From a bacterium (lineage in GTDB: Bacteria; Acidobacteriota; Thermoanaerobaculia; Multivoradales; JAHEKO01), in NCBI GenBank assembly GCA_024224155.1, contig JAAENP010000127.1:1-51950 (forward strand): DNA of 51,950 nucleotides, written 5' to 3'. Each line of letters starts with the position of its first letter. Position 1 is the first letter of the stretch. Both the position numbers and the translations under genes were made by a program. Shown here one piece after another: positions 40,095 through 47,683 of this stretch. The notes beneath the pieces were generated by a model that saw only the letters and a list, made by a program, of their open reading frames with translations, made no database searches and had not been told where the DNA came from.

Positions 40095-42281
40095 CTAGTT
40101 GTCCCGGTTCGATGCCAGCCGAAGTCTCAACCAGAGGGTCCGCCCCGGCTCGTTGACGCGCACCTGCTCGACGTCAAACAGATTCGAGCGATTGAGGTGG
40201 TCGGCATAGAGGCGATCGAAGACGTTCTCGACTCCGACTTGGATCTCGAGTCCCGACCCCAACGTATGACTGCCGAGAAGATCCAGAACCGCGTAGCCTG
40301 GCGTCTCTCCCATATCGAGCCCGCTTCGGGTTGCCGCGTCATCGTCGATGCGTTTCTGGCGAAAGGCATAGCGGACCGTGGCCGAGCTCTTCCAGGGCTG
40401 CCGTTCGAAGTTCAGTCGAAAGCGGCCCTGAAGCGGCGGGATCTGTGCAATCGGGCGGCGGTCGGTGCTGTTGTCGGCGCGAACCCAGCCGGCGTTGCCC
40501 AGAAGCGAGAAGCGCTCATCGAGTTTCTGCCAGGCGTCGAGCTCGACGCCGAAGAGCTCCGCCTCGACATTTCGATAGATGGAGGCCCGGTCGTCGAGCA
40601 GCACTCCGGGCTGAGCTCGAGCCCGATCGCGCAGGATGAAATCGTCGACCCGGTCGAGGAACAGGATACCGGTGATCTGCCGGCTGGCTTTGATCGAAGT
40701 CGCCCCCAGATCGATCTGGTGATGGCGCGAGGCGCGGAGATTCGGCTTGCCGATCCACCGCTTGGACGCCTGGCTGTTGTTCGATGCCAGAAAGCGCTCG
40801 GTAGCGTCGGCGGGTCGAACACTTCGACTGACGCCGACGAACAGCGTGGGACCGTTCTCGATCTCGTGTTCAAGGCGAAGTAGGCCGCCGACATCGTCAT
40901 GGCTCCAGTCGGTGGCGGCCTCTCCGTAGTACAGCTCGTAGAGTCCGCTAGGACTCAGGTTGGACCCGAAGGGCTTGCGGTCGGGCTCGCCGATCGAGGC
41001 CTCGAAACGGTCGAGCCTGGTGCCGAAAAGGAACCGGCTCCGCGGAGCGATGTCGTGGACACCTTCGAAGAAGACCCCGGCGTCGGTCACTTCGACATCC
41101 GGCCACAGGATCGATTGATCTCGGGAGACGGTCTCGGGATCTGGCCCGACGATGCGTACCGCGCGACGGGAGTTGCTCTGAAAATCGGCTCCGAAGGTGA
41201 AGCGCGCGTGAGCGCCGCTGCGGCTGTCGATGCTGAATCTGCCGCCATAGGTATCCGAGGTCGTCTCCGCCTTTGCCGCCATTGGAGCGGTGAGCGGGCG
41301 AAGTGAGTAGTTGTCCATGACGTGATCGATCTCGCCGAAGTAGAGCTCGGACTCGATGGCGGTGATGCGGGCTTCAGGACGCAGCCTTCGAAGCTGTAGC
41401 CGATAGAGGCTGTTCTCGTCGAATGGCGCATCCATCGCCGCGCCGGGAAAGAGAGCATCTTCGGTTAGGTTGTCTTCGTAGGAGAGCTCGACCTCGGTGC
41501 CGTAGTCGGGGGTCCAGCCGAGTGCGAAGGTCGCGTCTTGCTTCCTGAAAGCCGAGCGAACCTCGTTGCCACCGCCGTCCTTGTAGTTGTCGACATCGCG
41601 TTGCTCACCGATCGCCCGCAAGTAGAACTTGGGTGCGCCGATCGTGGCATCCAAGGTCAGGTCGGGTGATTCGGTGTGAGTGGCGTAGGCCGATCCGAAG
41701 TGAATGCGCCAGCGCTCCTCGGGTCGGAAGCGCGGCGTCTCGCGCTGGTAGAGGATGGTGCCGGCGCTGCCGCCGCCGCCGTAGCGAACGGTCTGCACGC
41801 CTTTGAGTACGACCACCCGGTCGAAGCTGTCCACGGCGCCAAAGGAGGTCGGAGGATCCATGCGGTTGGGACAGGCGTTGTGGACATAGGCGCCGTCGAG
41901 GAGGATATTGATGTTGGTCTCGGCCATGCCGCGCAGATGCGGCTCCAGGCCGTGGCCACCCATGCGGCCGACGGCCATCCCCGAGACGCTGCGCAGGACC
42001 TCGGCAGCATCGCCGTACGGAATCTCGGTGATCTCGGCGTGCCCCAGCTCTCTCTCCGGTCCAACGAGCGGGCTCATAGCCGCGCCGATCAGGATCTCGT
42101 CGAAGACGGTGGCGAGTGGCTCCGTCTCGGTCGACTCGATCTCGTCCGTTCGGGCTTCGGTTGCAGCGGTCTCGGCCTTCGGCTCGACTTCGACGGCCAC
42201 AGCGGCCGTTGCGCCCAGCCAGATCAGACCGAGTCCGATCGGGCCGAATCGCATGGAACGCCTGCGTTTGATTCTTCTCAT
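40095..42281 (-). CDS. TonB-dependent copper receptor (OprC/NosA-like)
   Basis: 728 residues. A basic start and helix (IGLGLIWLGATAAVAVE) is the signal peptide. The plug domain (about 60-180) holds LRSVSGMAVGRMGGHGLEPH and LLDGAYVHNACPNRMDPPTS, followed by VLKGVQTVRYGGGGSAGTIL. CPNRMDPPTS is characteristic of the OprC/NosA outer-membrane copper receptors, and its Cys and Met are the known copper ligand region. The barrel ends VNEPGRTLWLRLRLASNRDN. It imports copper across the outer membrane with TonB-ExbBD energy, and could feed cuproenzymes. GGGAAGGG precedes the start. The Cys-rich gene upstream, 116 bp away, is a likely partner. Confidence 0.9.
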   Translation of the reverse strand: MRRIKRRRSMRFGPIGLGLIWLGATAAVAVEVEPKAETAATEARTDEIESTETEPLATVFDEILIGAAMSPLVGPERELGHAEITEIPYGDAAEVLRSVSGMAVGRMGGHGLEPHLRGMAETNINILLDGAYVHNACPNRMDPPTSFGAVDSFDRVVVLKGVQTVRYGGGGSAGTILYQRETPRFRPEERWRIHFGSAYATHTESPDLTLDATIGAPKFYLRAIGEQRDVDNYKDGGGNEVRSAFRKQDATFALGWTPDYGTEVELSYEDNLTEDALFPGAAMDAPFDENSLYRLQLRRLRPEARITAIESELYFGEIDHVMDNYSLRPLTAPMAAKAETTSDTYGGRFSIDSRSGAHARFTFGADFQSNSRRAVRIVGPDPETVSRDQSILWPDVEVTDAGVFFEGVHDIAPRSRFLFGTRLDRFEASIGEPDRKPFGSNLSPSGLYELYYGEAATDWSHDDVGGLLRLEHEIENGPTLFVGVSRSVRPADATERFLASNNSQASKRWIGKPNLRASRHHQIDLGATSIKASRQITGILFLDRVDDFILRDRARAQPGVLLDDRASIYRNVEAELFGVELDAWQKLDERFSLLGNAGWVRADNSTDRRPIAQIPPLQGRFRLNFERQPWKSSATVRYAFRQKRIDDDAATRSGLDMGETPGYAVLDLLGSHTLGSGLEIQVGVENVFDRLYADHLNRSNLFDVEQVRVNEPGRTLWLRLRLASNRDN

Positions 42282-42397
42282 GGTCCCTTCCCTCCTGCCA
42301 TAACCAGATCGTGGGTTCGCTTACCGAGCGGTCCGCTGCCGCAGCACGGGCGGCCGTCGGCCCGCCTCGGTAGACGCCTTCCGGAGTCTGTAGGTGC

Positions 42398-42778
42398 CTA
42401 GCCGTGGCGACGAGGCGGAGGTGGCTCGGGCCCACCCCGAGGGCACTCGTCGGGAGGTGTCTCCGAGACGGGGCTCCACGGCCGCGGCGATTCCGAGCGG
42501 ATCTGTCGAGTCGACTCCAGGATTCCGATCGATCCGGTGTCGCTCGTCCGAGCGGCGTCGTGGGGCGTCGTGGTTCGGCATGGGCTCTGCCGAAGGTGGC
42601 ATGCGCCGACGGCGGCCACGGACCCGGTCTGAGCAGGTCGCACGCAGCAGGCGCAAGGAGCGTTTCGGCGCGCGCAGTCGCAGCCGCCGTTGTCCGCTGC
42701 CCGAGTGAGGGCCGGGCTGATCGCCAGCACCAAAAGGGCCGAAGCGAGGGCTCCGAGGCGATGTCTCTTCGGACTCAT
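42398..42778 (-). CDS. Small exported cysteine-rich protein, probable copper-handling partner
   Basis: 126 residues. A signal peptide (RLGALASALLVLAISPALTRA) is followed by a dense cysteine cluster CDCARRNAPCACC (Cys33, 35, 42, 44, 45), then ACHLRQSPC (Cys60, His61, Cys67) and a Pro/Glu-rich tail ending PPPPRRHG. No catalytic domain is visible and I do not recognise a named family. Cys and His spacing of this kind suits soft-metal (Cu+) binding in the periplasm. Its place directly upstream of the copper receptor on the same strand supports a metallochaperone or sensor role; this remains inference. Confidence 0.65.
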   Translation of the reverse strand: MSPKRHRLGALASALLVLAISPALTRAADNGGCDCARRNAPCACCVRPAQTGSVAAVGACHLRQSPCRTTTPHDAARTSDTGSIGILESTRQIRSESPRPWSPVSETPPDECPRGGPEPPPPRRHG

Positions 42779-42871
42779 CGCCAGATCAGCCTACGTTGCC
42801 GGTCAGGGCTGGCAACACTCGTCGGGACGGGGCCGTGGCCGCCTCCTCGGGTGGCTCCCGGCTGAACCTAA

Positions 42872-43531
42872 TCGCGCGGCGGCCGGGGGAAGAAGGCACT
42901 CGATTACCTGCGCCGGGGGGCGGAAGCCGAAGCTCGCGGACTGATCCTCTCGCAGTACCTGGAAGGCAAGAGCGTCTCGGAGATCATCGATGGGCCGTTT
43001 CGAGCCGCCATGACTCGTATTGGCGAGCTCTGGACCGGGGAGCCTTCCGGCATCTTCTGGGAGCATCGAGCCACACAGATCGCGATCCAGGCTCTCGCTC
43101 GGCTGCGCGGACTGATCAAGGTGCCGGATGATGCTCCTTTCGCCGTAGGCGGAGCGCCTTCCGGCGATCGTTACATCTTGCCGTCGATGGCGGTCGCCGC
43201 CGTGCTCGAGGGCGAGGGAATGCGGGCGGTCAATCTGGGGCCGGACACCCCGCCCGACACGCTGGCCCTGGGCGTCGATGACCTGAGCGCACGCCTGGCT
43301 TGGCTGAGCGTGAGTGTGGCTTCGAAGCCCGAGCGGCTGCGTGACGCGATCATGAAACTGCTGCCGACCCTTGAGGGGCGTGGCACTCCCCTGGTGGTGG
43401 GCGGCGCGCAGGCCAGGAAGTTGAACCTTCCGAAGACTGACTTGCTCTATGTCGGCAGATCGATGGCCGAGCTCGAGGCCCTGGTCAAGGGCATGACGAT
43501 CGCGCCGGCGTCGCGGGCCGCATCGGTCTGA
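42872..43531 (+). pseudogene. N-terminally truncated B12-binding-like (MerR/CarH-type sensory) domain protein
   Basis: From about 42895 the frame encodes a helical cap (LDYLRRGAEAEARGLILSQY, IGELWTGEPSGIFWEHRATQ) and then a Rossmann-like domain (VGGAPSGDRYILPSMAVAAV, MRAVNLGPDTPPDTL, TPLVVGGAQARKLNL), the layout of the cobalamin-binding half of MerR/CarH-like regulators. No start codon exists before ATG 43010, which lies in the middle of the cap, and no DNA-binding domain remains, so the 5' part is lost. The ExH motif that supplies the cobalt ligand reads DRY, with Tyr for His, so B12 binding is doubtful. A short product from ATG 43010 (173 residues) could still be made. Confidence 0.6.
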
Positions 43532-43638
43532 ACTGCCAGGGTGGCGGTGCGCTACATGAGCTCGAAGAACACCCGGCGCAAGCTCATGCTCGAGGGTTAT
43601 CTACGCCGCTCGGGCCGGCAGCCGGGTCTCGCCACCGG

Positions 43639-44013
43639 TCAGTGATGAGCCACCTCGAGCAGAGGCTGAGCCCCGGAGAAGACCGGCTCGAGTACCACAC
43701 CCAGCGCGTCGCCGAACTTGCTGATCGCGATGTATTGGGTGATGACGAAAACGGCCTCGACGATCTGAGGCTCGGAGAAATGCTCGTGCAGGCGATCCCA
43801 GAGGTCTTTCGATAGCCGGTTCGCGTCGACGCCGATCTGAACGGTCAGATCCAGGAGCGCTTTCTCGGCCTCGGTGAAATGAGGGCTGGTCTTGTACTTG
43901 TCGTCGCCGATGTCTCTGATCTTCTCTTCCGAGATCCCCAGGCGCTGACTGAGGGTCTCGTGCTGGACGACGCGCTGATGGCGGTTCCATACGTTGCTTC
44001 TACCCTCAACCAT
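43639..44013 (-). CDS. Carboxymuconolactone decarboxylase/AhpD-like protein, short form
   Basis: 124 residues. NVWNRHQRVVQHETLSQRLGISEEKI, TEAEKALLDLTVQIGVDANRL and EPQIVEAVFVITQYIAISKF fit the last two thirds of the CMD fold (PF02627-like). The conserved CxxC helix and the N-terminal about 50 residues of most relatives are absent, and ATG 44013 has no ribosome site, so the gene may be 5'-truncated. With the CxxC missing, peroxidase or decarboxylase activity is not expected. It stands alone between a truncated B12-like gene and a secreted hypothetical. Confidence 0.55.
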   Translation of the reverse strand: MVEGRSNVWNRHQRVVQHETLSQRLGISEEKIRDIGDDKYKTSPHFTEAEKALLDLTVQIGVDANRLSKDLWDRLHEHFSEPQIVEAVFVITQYIAISKFGDALGVVLEPVFSGAQPLLEVAHH

Positions 44014-44166
44014 GAGTGCACTGCGGGCGCGAGTTCTTACATGCTGGGAGCGATACCGGAGGCGCTTTGGGCGACCGTGTATCGTTGCGCGCCGGCCCAG
44101 ATCTCTGATAGCAAGAGCGTTCGGCCGTGCCGTGCGGTGTCGCGTTAGCCGCCTTCGGCCAAAAGA

Positions 44167-45021
44167 ATGAAGAAGCCCACTCTGCTCGCTGTAGCGTTTC
44201 TCTTGCTGTCGCTCGAGGCGGCCGCTCCGGCCGACGTCGCAGGACCGACATCGCGGACCGATATCGCATACGCGATTCCCGCTAGGCCGCCAGGAGCGCC
44301 CACCGGCTCAGAGTTTTTTGGACAGACTGCTGGTATGACGCGGATCGACCGGGAACACGCGATCCTGGCGCAACTCGAGGCCGGGAACGTGCCCCGATTT
44401 CTGCGGCAGCTCCGGCGCATCGAGCTTCGGAGCGAGACTGCCTTAGGTCCCGGCGCCACGATCTGGGTGATGCCGGATTATCTGGCCGTCGGTTCCGACG
44501 AAGACTTCGTGCGCGTGCCCCTCGACTTTCACTCGGCCAAGACCATCGCTCGGCGCTTCGGCTTCGTCTTGCCGACCTGCAAGATCGTCAACCACCTCTT
44601 CGGGAACTCTGAGCTTCGGCTCTCGCCCCAACCGATGCAGGCCGGGCCGCAGATGAGGTCGACCGCCTACTACTTGGCGCACAGCCGGCTGATCGACGAG
44701 CAGCGTGCGGGCTACCCTCTCGGACTTTTGCTCGCGGGGCACAAGAAGGATCTGGTTTTGACCAGGCGGCTCGCCAGGACGCCAAGCAGGGTGGCGATCT
44801 ACGGTTGGCACCGACCGAACGGGCGGCCGATCCAACCGCTGAGCACGATACATTCAGCCGACTACGCCGACTACAGTCACGGCGTACGGCTCGTTAGCGC
44901 AACGGCGCTGATCGGCGACGAGCTCAGGTCGGTCTACGAAGCTTCGGAGGATCCGAGCCTTGCCGGTCTGCTGAGCAACGAGGGCGAGATCCCGGGAATC
45001 CGCAGTTTGATGGGACTGTAG
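44167..45021 (+). CDS. Conserved-looking exported protein of unknown function
   Basis: 284 residues with a signal peptide (KKPTLLAVAFLLLSLEAAAPA). The body looks like an enzyme of an unnamed family: MPDYLAVGSDEDFVRVPLDF, RRFGFVLPTCKIVNHLFGNS, LLLAGHKKDLVLTRRLA, VAIYGWHRPNGRPIQPLSTI and DYADYSHGVRLVSAT. The His/Asp/Tyr/Ser-rich blocks GHKKD, YGWH and DYSHG are the sort of residues that form an active site, and I recall similar blocks in uncharacterised secreted proteins of several phyla. Function cannot be assigned. The next gene, also exported, follows after 80 bp and may be co-transcribed. Confidence 0.75.
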   Translation: MKKPTLLAVAFLLLSLEAAAPADVAGPTSRTDIAYAIPARPPGAPTGSEFFGQTAGMTRIDREHAILAQLEAGNVPRFLRQLRRIELRSETALGPGATIWVMPDYLAVGSDEDFVRVPLDFHSAKTIARRFGFVLPTCKIVNHLFGNSELRLSPQPMQAGPQMRSTAYYLAHSRLIDEQRAGYPLGLLLAGHKKDLVLTRRLARTPSRVAIYGWHRPNGRPIQPLSTIHSADYADYSHGVRLVSATALIGDELRSVYEASEDPSLAGLLSNEGEIPGIRSLMGL

Positions 45022-45101
45022 CAGCGGACACGCCCGCGATTCAACGTTCAGCTGAGTCTTGAGGCGGCTACGATCGACTCTGCCCGACCGAGCATCTTGG
45101 C

Positions 45102-46013
45102 ATGAGAGCCTCTCGCCCAGTGAACCCCGGCCTATACGGCGTCGTGTTCATCCTCCTTCTCAGCTTCAGCTCTCCTGGCCTTGCACAGCAGGGCGAAGTT
45201 GAAGCGAATCGGACCCCTTCCGAATCCGGTCGGACATTACTCCTCTTTCCATCGGGGTACCTCGTCAGGCCGTTCATCGCCGATCCCCACCGACCGGGGT
45301 CAGGTCTTCTGGTCGAGAGCTACACTTCAACCGATATCGAGCAGGCCGGCGATCGCCGCTTCTACCTCAAGCTGGGTGGACGGTTCGGCATCCTTCGACG
45401 GTTGCCCAAGACACCCAAGGGCCGCATGTGGCAGCTCAGCCTCGAAGCGGGGCTCGATGCTCAATTCGACTCCCGCAGCGGTCAGGACAATACAGGTTGG
45501 GACGGCAATTACGGTTTGACCCTTACCACTGCGAGAAAAGACGGCAAGTGGGCCTACAAGACCGGCATGCTTCACACCTCCGCTCATATCGGCGATGAGT
45601 GGATTCAACGGACCGGGCGCGAGCGCGTCAACTATACGCGCGAGGAGGCGCTTGGAGCCGTAAGTTGGCAGTTCGCCCCAAGATGGCGAACCTATCTTGA
45701 AACCGGCTGGGGCTACGAGTTGAGGGCAAAGGACGGCTCGATGGAGCCGTTACGCACGCAGGCGGGTTTCGAGTTCGAGTCGCCCAGGACTCGGTGGAAA
45801 ATGCTCTCGGGTTGGTACGCCGCGACCGATATCTCGTCTTGGGAAGAGCGCGACTGGAGGACGGATGTCTCCATTCAAGCGGGTGTGAAGGTAGTCTCCG
45901 ACGGTCGTACGTGGCGTCTGGGAATCCAGTACTACGACGGACGTGTGCCGCTTGGAGAGTTCTTCAAAGAGACGGAGTCGGCCTTTACGATTGGCCTGTG
46001 GGCCGAGCTCTAG
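45102..46013 (+). CDS. DUF1207 outer-membrane-like beta protein
   Basis: 303 residues. A signal peptide (YGVVFILLLSFSSPGLAQ) is followed by LLLFPSGYLVRPFIADPHRP, the typical opening of DUF1207, and then by alternating amphipathic strands such as LSLEAGLDAQFDS, WRTYLETGWGYELRAKDG, LGIQYYDGRVPLGEFFKETE and the final FTIGLWAEL. The strand spacing and C-terminal aromatic-rich ending suggest a small outer-membrane beta-barrel. DUF1207 proteins are uncharacterised. Its position behind another exported protein suggests both work in the outer envelope. Confidence 0.78.
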   Translation: MRASRPVNPGLYGVVFILLLSFSSPGLAQQGEVEANRTPSESGRTLLLFPSGYLVRPFIADPHRPGSGLLVESYTSTDIEQAGDRRFYLKLGGRFGILRRLPKTPKGRMWQLSLEAGLDAQFDSRSGQDNTGWDGNYGLTLTTARKDGKWAYKTGMLHTSAHIGDEWIQRTGRERVNYTREEALGAVSWQFAPRWRTYLETGWGYELRAKDGSMEPLRTQAGFEFESPRTRWKMLSGWYAATDISSWEERDWRTDVSIQAGVKVVSDGRTWRLGIQYYDGRVPLGEFFKETESAFTIGLWAEL

Positions 46014-46051
46014 GACCGATTCGAGTCCCGCAGCAGTATCTTCTTTCGCGT

Positions 46052-46993
46052 TCAGTTTCGTTCGATCGTCTTGCAGCACCGGAAGCCGAGATGGTAGTTG
46101 CGGTGACTATGCTCAGCCATCACCCGGCTGCCGTGCCAGAAGGGCGCTCGCCAGCGGCAGTGATCCTCGTGCGCCTTGTAGCCGTCGAAGATGAACCAGC
46201 TCCCCTTCATTTCGGTATAGCCGTGCCCTCGCCTTAGGTACCCGCTGCCGCGACCCCCGCTGCTCATCTGGCTCTCATCAAGGGGGAGGTTCATGTGCTC
46301 AGCGGCGTTGCCGTGCAGATCGTAGACCCCTAACGAGGTACGGCACTCCGGGAAGCAGCCGGCCGGGAAGGTATTCGAACCACAGGTGGCCCAGTCCCCT
46401 CCGCCGCACTCCGGGCTCTTGCGGCTGGAAGCGGCGCAAACTCCGGTGCGGTACGAAGAGCCGTAGCTCCACACCTTGTCTTGTGCGTGGAGCCGGTTGT
46501 GACGGGCTCGCATCCGCTTGACCGCGGTTGCCGGATCGACTCCCCGCGCCAGCTCGAAGTTGTAGTCGGGCGGCTCGAGCCGCCCCGCACAAGCTCCTTC
46601 CCATTCGTGTGCGTCACAAAGCCGCTTGCCGACTGCCTCGCACAACTCGGCCGCCTCTTTGGCTCGTACCCACACCACGGGATACACACCCGGGAGATCC
46701 GGGAACTCGAATTGATCGATGCACGCTCGACCTTCTTCGGCGACAGCCGTCCTTAGGTCGTACAGTGGCGCCATGTACGGGGCGCCGCAGATCCGCTCGA
46801 AGTCCGGGCCTTGGAAACCGATCCTGCCGATTCTCGGCAGGGCAGGATCGGCCTCACACTTCTTGGCACGTGCCGGATGGACCGTGATTGCCGGGTTTCC
46901 CTGACCGATAAACCCCGAGTTGGCGAAGATCGATCGGACTCGAGTCACCTGCTCGTCAGAAAGCCGGTGGACCTCCGCGAGCTGGCGCAACAA
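46052..46993 (-). CDS. Formylglycine-generating-enzyme (SUMF1)-like domain protein, start uncertain
   Basis: 313 residues from TTG 46993, but the same frame continues upstream with plausible mature sequence (ARAQSLAEGNEILLRQLAEV) and no start or signal peptide, so the 5' end appears lost or frameshifted. The SUMF1-type fold is seen in FEFPDLPGVYPVVWVRAKEA, LCEAVGKRLCDAHEWEGACA, GVYDLHGNAAEHMNL and the ending NYHLGFRCCKT. Twelve or more cysteines (for example GVCAASSRKSPECGG) suggest disulfides in an exported protein. Bacterial relatives include sulfatase activators and many FGE-like proteins of unknown role; no sulfatase gene is near. Confidence 0.7.
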   Translation of the reverse strand: MLRQLAEVHRLSDEQVTRVRSIFANSGFIGQGNPAITVHPARAKKCEADPALPRIGRIGFQGPDFERICGAPYMAPLYDLRTAVAEEGRACIDQFEFPDLPGVYPVVWVRAKEAAELCEAVGKRLCDAHEWEGACAGRLEPPDYNFELARGVDPATAVKRMRARHNRLHAQDKVWSYGSSYRTGVCAASSRKSPECGGGDWATCGSNTFPAGCFPECRTSLGVYDLHGNAAEHMNLPLDESQMSSGGRGSGYLRRGHGYTEMKGSWFIFDGYKAHEDHCRWRAPFWHGSRVMAEHSHRNYHLGFRCCKTIERN

Positions 46994-47454
46994 TATCTCG
47001 TTACCTTCGGCGAGAGATTGGGCCCGAGCCGGCTGGTGTGGCGGTACTCGGGCCCCTCCGCCTGCACGTGAGTGCGACCTTTGGGAGACTTCTTACGCTG
47101 GCGAGCGGTTCTCGAGCAACCTAGCCACTCTCAAAAAGGCAGGCTGACGCCGCCGGTGAATCGGTCTCCATCCTGTCCATGAGCCCAGTTGATGACGGCC
47201 CCGATGTTTGGGCGGTTGAGAATACGCATGCTCGTCATCCCGCGGTTTCTCGGCTACGCCGACAACCGGGACTTCTTCTATTTGTCGCGACGCGAAGGCT
47301 CTGTCGAAACGGGATGAGACGCTTTCTCACGGCAGCGCTCCTTGTGGCACTGATCTGTACCGGTTTCGGTGCAGACTCCTCGTCGTGTGGCGCCGCTCCC
47401 TCGCCGACGACTCCCGTTTGCTCAGCGAGGGAGCGTTGGCGGCCATGAAGACGG
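46994..47454. other. Gene-poor stretch with small fragments
   Basis: No intact gene is visible. On the minus strand, 47229-47131 reads NRPNIGAVINWAHGQDGDRF followed by TGGVSLPF and a stop; the amphipathic pattern and terminal Phe look like the last strands of an outer-membrane barrel whose front is missing. On the plus strand, ATG 47314 opens 44 codons (to 47448) that begin with a signal-peptide-like RRFLTAALLVALICTGFGA and then stop, perhaps a truncated gene start. Minus-strand 47060-46994 is the probable lost N-terminal part of the SUMF1-like gene. The pattern agrees with gene decay seen elsewhere in the window. Confidence 0.4.
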
Positions 47455-47670
47455 TCATCTCCCGGCGCCTCTCATCGCGGGGAGGTCGATGCCCAGGCTC
47501 TCGGCGTAGCCGGCGTGTAGCTCGAGCTCCTCCGGCACCCCGTCTATCAGCCGGTGGGATACGACGACCAGGCCGAGGTTGTCGGCGCACTTGGCAGCCG
47601 CCACGCAGTAGGTGCGGAGGAAAGAGCGCAGGAAAAAGGCATCTTGCGTCGTCGGGTTCCCAAGGTTCTT
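47455..47670 (-). pseudogene. Fragment of a TenA/thiaminase-II-family gene
   Basis: A 71-codon stretch, closed by TAA before its first codon (47673-47671) and TGA at 47457-47455, reads TQDAFFLRSFLRTYCVAAAK, then CADNLGLVVVSHRLIDGVPE and ELELHAGYAESLGIDLPAMR. This is the middle of the TenA all-helical fold: the QDxxFLxxFxRxY helix and the EELELHxxYAExLGI helix. No start codon, and the C-terminal two thirds (including the later catalytic Tyr and Glu) are missing. Intact TenA hydrolyses aminopyrimidines in thiamine salvage; this copy is not functional. It is separated by 14 bp from the stop of the oxidoreductase gene. Confidence 0.6.
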
Positions 47671-47683
47671 TTACAGTGAAGAG

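Noticed and set aside
42404-42865. Plus-strand frames of 100-150 codons over the Cys-rich gene.
   Set aside because: Arg-rich shadows without ribosome sites; the minus-strand frame has a signal peptide and a patterned Cys cluster.
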